Positions 31,748 to 40,945 of a stretch of 40,945 bases of DNA are shown piece after piece. Each line of letters begins with the position of its first letter. The first letter of the stretch is position 1. The stretch is from Selaginella moellendorffii (taxonomy: Eukaryota; Streptophyta; Lycopodiopsida; Selaginellales; Selaginellaceae): NCBI RefSeq assembly GCF_000143415.4, contig NW_003314300.1, forward strand, positions 502,944 to 543,888. Reading direction: 5' to 3'. Under the pieces are notes generated by a model. It had not been told where the DNA came from. It worked only from the letters and a program-made list of their open reading frames with translations, and made no database searches. A program made the position numbers and the translations under genes.

Positions 31748-34700
31748 TCAGTATGCTACTGCTCTCTTTTGCTTTTATCTCGCGTTTTTAATCTATCTGA
31801 CTCCTGTTGCTTTCGCATACTTAGTGTCTCACTAGGGGGGCCTCGTTGTCAAAGTCGCGCCTTGTTTTTGCTCCTGGTGGTTTACTCCATTTCGGATTCT
31901 ACACTTCCACTACTGCTTCCAGCGGCAGTCCTCGAGCGCGCAGGCTCAATGATGAAACCACCATGAAGTAGCAACAAACAAAGGAGGATCCTTGAAATCC
32001 AACACCATAAATGCCGAGCCAGGGCACTGCAAATTGCTAACAACAAAACGCAGTCTGGTGCAGCAGCAGCAGCAGCAGTAGTCGAACAACAGAGGATTGT
32101 CTTCACTCTCCTGGCAAAACGGTACTGCTTTCCTTTGCTTCGTTTCCATCTCTATGGCGTGCAATTCGTAAAAGGGTGGATATTACAACGGTGGATTTCA
32201 CTCACACCACATGTATGCCAGCTATTGTTCTATGTGTATTATGAGTGAAAAAACACAGGCATAGAATATTTTACGAATATTTAATCCTTATGCCCCGGAT
32301 GGGGCATCATGCCCATAGCAATGACCCATGCTATGTGCGGAATGGAGCCATTCATGGGCCATAGACCCATTCATCCCATGCATTCTGGCAAGTTGTTAAT
32401 CAAATGGACAATTGACCAAATTGCATACCATATTACTTTATCTAGAGCACTATGTTCTCACTTCTTGCTCTTGGCGCTTATGGCAAAAGAACTGAATTAT
32501 CATTACTATGCACCCTTGCGTAGTACACAATCTAAGTATGAGCCCCACCAATTCATGGAATTAACCTACTTTTGAGTCATATGCAAATCTTCAAACCATC
32601 ATGGTACAAAACTAAAGCATTGAAAGAGTTACATTGGAAATCAATGGCAATGAAGGATAAACTCAATCAGATGCATTAGAGATGTGACTCCAAACAGTAT
32701 ATATCCATGGCTTTGCAATGGAGCTACATGAAGTTCACTTACACTTGCTATGAACACTATGTTAAAAGAGGTGTGCCAAAAAAGCGCAATTACCAATTGT
32801 GCGAATCAACGATTCCTCTCGTACTAAGTTGAATTGTTCACCCACCAATAGGGAACGTGGGCTGGGTTTAAACTGTCGTGAGATAGGTTAGTTTTACCCA
32901 TTGATGCTTGGACCTGGAGTTCTCTTAACAGTAGCATGCTGAAGAAGATTTAAGAATATGGAAGTTGCAATTGCATGCAGTAACATTCAGGTGAGAAGAG
33001 CAATAACAATGGACACTTTTAACATTTTCCAATCATAATTGTTTCAAATTTTGAAATTTGTAAAAAGGAAGCATGAGGCAAAACTATTCAATATATACTG
33101 TGTGCTATGGCCAAAAAACTAGAGTTTTCAGGAATTGAAAGCTCATGCTCACTTTGGTAATAATAAATTTGTGATAGTTTCCTATATGCTCTAACCCTAT
33201 TGTAATGTTTGAGGTTTCTAAATTTCCTCTTAACATAACAAACTAGAGAGGATTCTATGACTTCTTTGAGGCACAACAATGGATCCAACAAGGCACAAAA
33301 CCGAGGATTTTATATGATGCTTCCTCCTCTCAAGGCTCAGCAATCCCTCCGACAAGGCAGCCTATAATATTTTGAATATTCTTACTTTTAGCTTTGCTAA
33401 TGAATTAAGTTGAATTGAAAAGAGTCTTTTTCAAAGTGTGAAGGAATTATATATTTCAAGACAATTATCTATTTTTTTTGTGGAAGTGTTTAGATTATGG
33501 TACTTCCACAACATTAGCCCAATCCATATAAGCTCTCTGGATTCTAAAGTGCCTGGTGGATCTTGTGTTTGGTCCGCTCCATTGACGGGTATGTAAAGGG
33601 AAGAAAACTTTTTATGTGTATATGGAGAACTTAAGAAATCAAGTAGATGATGTACCTTATCTCTCAACTTGGATCCAAATAGGCTTTCCCGGTTGGAACT
33701 CTGGAGAATCAACCATGAAGTGATGGAACTTGGATAACTCTTTCGGGCTCATATTTATAAAATGCTCAAACATACAAGAGTTTTAGATGTTTGTGAAAGT
33801 AAATAATTACCTCGGATGATATCCATAATCCAGTTGTGGAAGTTCTCTCCAAAGTCCTAATTAAAGACTAGGCAATTGATAAACTCCACTAGAGGAATGA
33901 TTGTCCTTATTCGGAAGACTTATAACAAAGCATCTGTTCCAATGAGTGAAAGCTCACTTAGCAATGCTAAACTCTTGTAAGGCTTCTAATGAGCTTCCAT
34001 ACACATTGAGTGTTGGAAGCCATCTTGGAGTAAGTTTCCCATTACATTTGGCTTGATGAATAGGTAACGCTAGACCACCATAGCCATGCATGCCTCCACA
34101 GCCTATTTATAACCGTCATCAAGTTTAGTAAGTCTAGACTCAAGCATTGTAGTCAATAATTGCTAAGTTCTTTAGGATGGAATCCATAGACTTGCGTCGA
34201 TCGCCCTCCTCCTTTAAGCCTAATGCACCTCACAATTGATTAAGTGCATTCCAAATATGTGGCATGTATGCCTTGAGGTCCATCTCATATAGTCCTCCTC
34301 GGGTAAGTCGTCAGTCATTCTTATCTAGTTGCAATTGCCAATGTTGCAATTATACACCCATGAGATACCTGTGCATTATATTTGAACACTTGGAATAATA
34401 ACCAACCCACAAAGATAGCCTGTGCATATAGAAATGAGGAACATATAAAACTTATGCTTTAAACTTAACTTACCATGTCCCGCTCTTTTTGTTGCAATAT
34501 CCTAAAATGTATTGGCCAACTGGGATGCCAATTTGTGGCTCTTTCCCTAAGCACAAATAGTCCACATGTCTATAACACAAAATTACTCTAATGAGCCAAG
34601 TGAAAATTAGACTTATCAATCCTAGAATTTGGCAAACAGCCTCCCTAATGGCTTTTGCATGTGGCCCATCCGCATCTATTGTGGCTTCCTCCCACACCAA

Positions 34701-35711
34701 AGCTCACATATAAACCACTTTGTAATTTGGTGTGCGGAGATTAGTATTGAAAGTGAATTAAAAACAACTTAATTCATTATTTAGTGCAATCTAGAAGGAC
34801 AAGTGAAGGAAATCCAATTCATAAGCAATCCATTGTTTACTAGAATGCGAGACAGCCTCAAACATATGCAAGCAAGTCTATATAACTAAAGCATGCCCTT
34901 CTTGATGTAGAAACGGGAGAACTTACAATATAGTATTTTAGCAGTGTGAAATAGTTCTCTCAATTATTGTGCAGCCGCCTAATTTCTACGTAGGTCCCTG
35001 CACAAAATAATAAGATGGTACTAGATGCTAAAAAATAGATACATATACCTCTTCTCAATGAGCCATGCTATTGTGGAGTCAACAATTGAAAGAGGCATAT
35101 TGATGCCTCCTTTAGCAAGGAGTTGCTGGATTGTGTTGTCACAAAATACACTCTCATATTGTGCCTCTAAAATGCCAAGCTTAAGGAGAACACTCTCCCA
35201 ATCCTACCAATGGGGCATGACTTTGCTGAAAAGCACACGCTAAAAAAGTATTTCACCGCCAGCCTAATAGAACTTAGGGTGTCTAACAACAGTGTCTAGC
35301 ATCTCATCGTCACCTGTGCTCTCCATGCCAAAGCAACCAAAAAACTTGTGTTTCAACCACTGCACCTTTGAGAGAACTTGTAGCGCACATGGTTTTGACC
35401 CTTTATCCTATGGTGATTTATCATAGGATAACACCACAAAGCGGAACCTAAACCCTCTATGTGCCACGTGACAGATGCCACATGTCACATGCCACGTGTC
35501 CATGCCACGTGTCCATAGGAACCCGAGGTTTAGGGCCTTGGGCCACTGAACGAAGGAACGGTGCCAAACTCCCAAGCGTGAAGCCAAAGAGTGGTGGAAC
35601 CGAACCACGGAGCAACTCTTGAGCATACAGCCCAAGGAGCGAAGGGACAGGAGCCCGGAGCGACTTGGAACAGTCCTAGAGCAACCAGCATCCCAATGCT
35701 AGGACCAGCAC
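31748..35711. other. Non-genic DNA downstream of the Argonaute gene
   Basis: The first few hundred bases should be the Argonaute 3' UTR, and a short CAG run lies near 32062. The rest is AT-rich without supportable genes. ATGGGCCAT-like words repeat near 32290-32390. At 35462-35520 the word CATGCCACGTGTC occurs about three times (CACGTG G-box cores), probably part of the LTR-like unit that follows. Confidence 0.5.
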
Positions 35712-36542
35712 GCAAAATGGAGCCAAACGGAGTCTAGCGCTATTTCGGCATACCGGTGGCCTAACGTGAGGATATGCATACTCCACCAACTAACATGGAA
35801 TGGAACTTGGGTTTAGACCCAAGCTGGACGCAGAACAAGGACAGGCACGCAAGCGGGAGCTAGACTAAACCTCAGGTTGGTCAGCCATTCCAAACTTCCC
35901 CCTTCCCCCTTTTCCTTTTTTAAATTTGGGAAGCCCCAAAGGGCCCCCCCCCCCCCCCCCCCCCCCTTAAGGAACACACACTTTGGGCTTTCACCCCAAG
36001 CCTCCCTTAGTATCAGGAATTAGTCTCTGGGACAAGCTCGAAACTTACTAAATATGGAATGTCCCTAAATTGCGAATTTGGACACGGGACGAACACCATT
36101 GTGTTTAGGCCGATCTCTACATTCCATAGATATGTCAAATAAGCAAATCTGGACACTTTCCATAAATAGCATTTAGGACTTTAATGAGACCAACACAAAG
36201 GGCATGATAGCGAGGGTGTTTGGCAGACATGGTAAGCTATCATCTAGCGATATTGAGGGACCAATCTCAATATCACGAGGGTTCCCAACACTAGCAAGTG
36301 CAAGTCAACGAATGAGTTTCTCTAACTAGGTCAAGTATGCTTGACAAATAGCACGTAGGAATTCCGTCCTTATGCCCATCTGGTCAAGTGCACATGCAAA
36401 GACCAGTTTCTCAACTAGCTTAGGCGGAGACTGATAACGGGTCCAGCAATACCGACCTCTTGCCATTGTGGCAGTAAAGTAAGAGTGTCCGTAAGGACTA
36501 GTTGACAGGTAACTTTCGATACCCGAAGTCACATTCGCGACA
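35712..36542 (-). repeat. LTR-like repeat, copy 2
   Basis: Direct-orientation partner of 21490-22281. The right edge reads TTCGCGACA followed directly by CTCTCCCCCCCTAGG. On the minus strand this is a polypurine tract (CTAGGGGGGGAGAG) immediately before TGTCGCGAA, the arrangement of a 3' LTR, so the element would lie on the minus strand with its body to the right. The other edge may lie as far left as TGTAGCG at 35379, giving about 1.16 kb ending in TGT..ACA. It includes a 23-base C-run (35944-35966). Confidence 0.55.
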
Positions 36543-39500
36543 CTCTCCCCCCCTAGGGAAGATCAACATCCTCGTCGATACATACTCGAGTCTAGAATAC
36601 CGCCAAGGAAACAACTCCAGAGAAAGTTCACGATATTCACACTATGTGAGAAATGCACCAACTTAAATGAGTTAGAAAGCAACCTCTTTGTCTAATGCGG
36701 ATGCGTTACCAGCTCAGACACCTTCCAGCCGTCGCCGACAAGGAAATGACCAATAAAGTTAGGCACCCTTGCTGCTCTAGGAGTCACCCAGCTTACAAAA
36801 GTGTGATATGCCCCTGCCCGCAGGGACATAGAGAGAGAAGCCAAAGGCCCCAACCCTCATGAGCAAAGAAACCAAACCTGTCGGTAAGGTTTAGATAGAC
36901 TACTGTAAACAGGCAGTTAGAGTTGTTTACCCTTTTAACGGAATAAGGAACATCGACAGAGAGGCGGGTTATGTGACCAGTCGACAGTAGCTACCCCATG
37001 ACTAGAGATTTCACCATGCACACGAAGTGCCAAAGCCAGTCTGCCCATTACTGGCCCAAACGCAAAGATCAATAGATGGATAATATCAAAGTTAGAGACA
37101 ATGATATCTTAGAGACTTAATTATCAGTGAATAAATCTTATATTAGAACACAATAGTATTCCAAGTAAGTTATCATCCAATAAATCAGTATTATAGTAGA
37201 TAGGAACCACCAAGATCATCAAACACAGGATTCACCTTCCAACAAAATTCAATAGCAAGGATATCATCAAGTAAACTCAATGATAAAGTTTAACTATTAA
37301 AGATTGTAGATAGAATGCCAAACAACTTACGAAAGATAACTCAAACAACACAAAGTATTATTGACTAACAAACAAAATGCTCGCGAATGTATCACCCAAA
37401 GGAAATAACATCCAAATCTATCAAAACTAACTCGAGCAACAATCAACAGAAAAGAATGAATGTGGTAAGACCAACAAACACTCATTCCTGCCAACTATTA
37501 CAAAAGCCAATCTGAATAGATCCCAGCCAATAATACCAAGGAACTCAAGCTGCCTAAGCAAGTGTCAGCAACATCCTACTGATGTCTCAAACCCAAGAGA
37601 CCAATCTAGAGCAAACCACAAAAAACATGTGGTATTGCGAAAAGCCAAAAGCTATCAAAGAGAATAATTAACCATCATGAAAGATCATGAATTATCCTAT
37701 CAAAAAGATATGCCAAATCATCGTCAAAGAAACAATTTACCATCGCGAAGAACGGCAAATTATTCTATACCAACAATAATCAAGAAAAATCTTTTGATAA
37801 GGACAATCAACTTTCCTAGATGATAGTCAATCATCACCAATGATTGCTAGATGCAAATACTAACTTCAACATCGAAGCTAACAAGCTAAAATGCCTTCCC
37901 CAACACCTTCTAATAAATGGAACAATGAGCATAAAACTCAAAGAACCAAAAGCTCTAAGAAGCCTATAGCTGAGTCTTGCCTAACAATGATCACAAGTCT
38001 CGCATGAACTAACTTCAATGCTAAAGAAGAAATTATGATGCAACCCACAATATCTTTCTCAACACATCTATAAGCTAAACTTCATAATGCCAAAGCTAAT
38101 GAAGAGCATATCTGCATCAATCCAAAAGCTAAGCATAACGAAGCTATGCTCAACAAGTAATCACCAAACGATCCTCCATGAATCCATCTATAGCAAGACG
38201 TAACTCACTTCATAACAAGCACAAGAAGAATCATCAATAATCGATATATTCCAACTCAAATCCAATAAGGATTCAAACATTCCAATATCAATCACTAACT
38301 CTTCCGCTTGTAGAATTAGCATAGTCCACGATTGAATCACTTTTCAAGGAAAAGCCAAAGCTTAACCCTTACTAAATAATCTCGTCTAGAACACAACTAA
38401 CTCAAACTTGCCACTTAGTTCATTTGAACGTCAACACAATTGCTAACTAGCAAATGCATGAATGTTAATAACACAAAGTTACAACCAAATCATCGACACT
38501 ATCTTCATTGAGACCAATGAAACTCAATATCAATCTTATAGAAAGACATCTCATCTCACTCGAATCTCATCATCAACAATGTCAACGACAAGGCATCACT
38601 TTAATGCCATCAACACTAGAACAAAGCTAGAAGAAAGCACGAGTGTATCACCACTCAAAGCTCTCTAGCAACCAAGCTAACGAAGATCGAAAATACTTTA
38701 GTTAGTATCGGAGACCAATCCTTTAGCAAAACTCAGTTACAGATAACACTTCCTCAATATGTGAATCACCACATCCAAGACTCAATGAAATCCAACACTA
38801 TGAACTAAATGCAACCAAATGATATCAATAGAGGTAGAGTCGACATGCCAACATGGAAAACCCATGTAAGTCTAATGATACGATTCTCCGCAACACCATC
38901 TGGTAAAGCAAACCCATCACCGCTAAATCATCATCGAGTGAAGCAAGTATCAGAGGTCCTCGACGAAGTCTATAAGCAACCATTAGTTGCAAGGCAACCA
39001 ACAATCACTTTTCAACTTGCCTTCACAAGACCCAAACACTAACTCTTGTCATCAAGTCGTATACTTATTCAACATGAACATAATACCCCAGATACGAAAT
39101 AAAGGTTCATTGATAAACACAAACTAAATGACCACTCAAATCTAACTCAACCGCAATAAGCTCACTAATACATTTAGCCAACGGCTCTGAGCATGCCTTG
39201 AAGAGGCTAGCTATGCGTAATCAACATTTAGTCGAAACTAAAGTGAAGACTACGAGATGGACTCATATCGGTACACAACCTCCACTTAAAAAAAGCTATA
39301 GTATGGGTACCAACATCTCAACTACAAACAACTAAGTTGAACATCACCATCCTTAGCCAAGGCATAGGGCCACCAAGACGAAGTCAAGATTAATGAGAGC
39401 TCACTACTCTCATAAAGTCTAACGAAATGCAAAGTGCAACCTGCCACCAAGCATAACGCTACAAAAGAAAGGCACAAGGGTCACCTTTTTAGAAAAGTGC

Positions 39501-40945
39501 AACGGCCACTTTTCTACACCAACTCTAGACTTTATCCAACTCAATTGCCTTAGCCCCAAAAGTCAGCATCCCTTTCAGGCTACATCAAACAAACTACTTA
39601 CTAAGGTTTAAACCAACCGAAGTCAACTCCAACCCTTTCACTAGTTTGTACTGGCTTACGAAAACGGAATGGTTTTCGAGCAAAGTGATCAACAGATCAA
39701 CCATTGGATAAGTTTAAGAAAATTTGTAGAAAATTTCCATCCTAGAGAAAGAATGACTCTCAGTCTAGGAATACAAACTTTCAAGACTCAACCAACTTCT
39801 TCCTACTAACAACTTCACATAGATTCACCTCAACACAAATTCTCATGACCCATAGTATGCTTAAGCCTCGAACATCTTTATTTGCCTATACTTTCGACAT
39901 CTAACACTGACATCCGCAAATGCAAAATGAACATTCAAGGTTTAATCACGAAGACCACATCTTTGGATATCCACATTGCACTAACACTTTTCTTCAACCA
40001 CCTTCAAGATCCAATGTGAAGCTAAAACACCAACAAGAAAAATGACATGGAAAACCAAGCTCTAAGGAAACTTCCTCATCACTTAAAATAACAATGCCAC
40101 TTCCACTAACACAAGTGTTAGTAATGTTAATGCCTCAACCTCACACCTTCTCTATCCAACAATTTACTCCAAGTGTTAACGGATCAACTTATGAGCTATA
40201 GCAAATGAATGCTACAACCCTTTTCAACACCTTATGGGCAAACCCTCAAGGAAATAAGGAACCAACTTAAGCTTAGTATAATGGACCACTATCGAGAATC
40301 CAGTCAAAGCTACTACAATGCTACTTCGTGCAAGTAGACTAGCTTCACTATCAACTACTTTGGGGTTGATCATTGTAACTAAGCAACTTCGTAAACATAT
40401 TGCTCATTATCACATGGATATGATATAACTATCACAATGATTTAATCATCAATTGAGTAACACCACGAGCAATGCCAATGTCATTACTACAAAGGTTTAT
40501 GTGACTATCAAGTGCCAACTCGATTCGACAAAATGCAACATAAATGTCACACTCTACCGATAGAGACTTATAACACTGAACACCACTAACTTTTGTTCAC
40601 AATACAGACAAGCTCATGCCACTCTTTTTCAGACCAAACTCAACACTAATCCAACACCAAGCTACTCAAGGAGCAATAGCAAGGTTCCCCGGAAAAGAAT
40701 TGAGCATTGCAACCCAAGTCTTCTAATAGTAAGCCTAGACAAAATGGTTTATCACTTCACCGCTATCCATCCCACAACTCACCATTTGTAAGACCATCAT
40801 CTCCAAGATGCATCAAGGTAGGGACTCTTGATTGCATGATGTGAACACGAGCAATGAGTTAACACCTCATTGCAAATCATCTCTCCAAGAAGAGAAAATG
40901 ATTTACGTGTTTGATCCTTCGTCCCTGACGACTCTCTTTCAATCT
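36543..40945. other. G-poor, AC-rich tract, possible degenerate retrotransposon body
   Basis: 4.4 kb with no frame above 77 codons on either strand. Its plus strand is strikingly poor in G (about 10% in a line I counted, with C at roughly twice that). Next to a putative 3' LTR with polypurine tract, it would be the eroded body of a minus-strand LTR retrotransposon. However, I could not find reverse transcriptase, integrase or protease motifs, so this stays unproven. Confidence 0.35.

Noticed and set aside
32281-32395. Repeated ATGGGCCAT and GGGCATCATGCCC words, similar to the element's palindrome
   Set aside because: They lack the GGCRTG...CAYGCC arms and spacing, so I do not count them as boxes.

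Overview
The window looks like nuclear DNA of a lycophyte, most likely Selaginella (S. moellendorffii or a close relative). The grounds are a plant AGO1-type Argonaute gene with 19 coding introns of only about 45-70 bp, an intronless PPR gene built from 31-residue SS repeats, and dense transposon sequence between the two genes and the window edges. The species is an inference from gene style; no database was searched.

Layout. 1-2542 is the right-hand part of a DNA transposon (copy A), cut by the window start. 2543-7951 is repeat-rich non-genic DNA: 12-bp and 6-bp tandem repeats, and two inverted copies of an 820-bp repeat, one of them flanked by an exact 18-bp direct repeat. 7952-20212 is an apparently complete second element (copy B, about 12.3 kb) with near-identical inverted termini. 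20216-23115 is AT-rich and holds an LTR-like repeat. 23116-25437 is the PPR gene. 27651-31747 is the Argonaute gene, with a likely 5'-UTR intron upstream. 31748-40945 has no gene I can support; it holds a second copy of the LTR-like repeat and a long G-poor tract.

The most interesting object is element B. It has two divergently transcribed genes and a small third ORF. The plus-strand gene (15761-18659) encodes a DDE-type transposase-like protein of the DUF7869 kind. The minus-strand gene (about 13440 down to 8389) can be followed through eight tiny introns in consistent phase. It encodes a protein of more than 1,500 residues with a possible ParB/Srx-like segment near its start and an FCP1/NIF-type HAD phosphatase domain at its end. 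The element is studded with more than 20 copies of a 22-bp near-palindrome (core GGCRTGNGGCCNCAYGCC). These lie in introns, in the divergent spacer, in the 3' region and twice inside each gene's exons, and I did not see them outside the two copies. I read this as a two-gene autonomous transposon whose palindromes are probably bound by one of its own proteins.

Copy B is decaying. Both stops in its transposase gene are sense codons in copy A, and both changes are C-to-T at CAG sites, as expected from deamination at methylated CHG positions. The minus-strand gene has five in-frame stops that could have the same origin. The PPR and Argonaute genes look intact, apart from a shortened C-terminus in the PPR protein.
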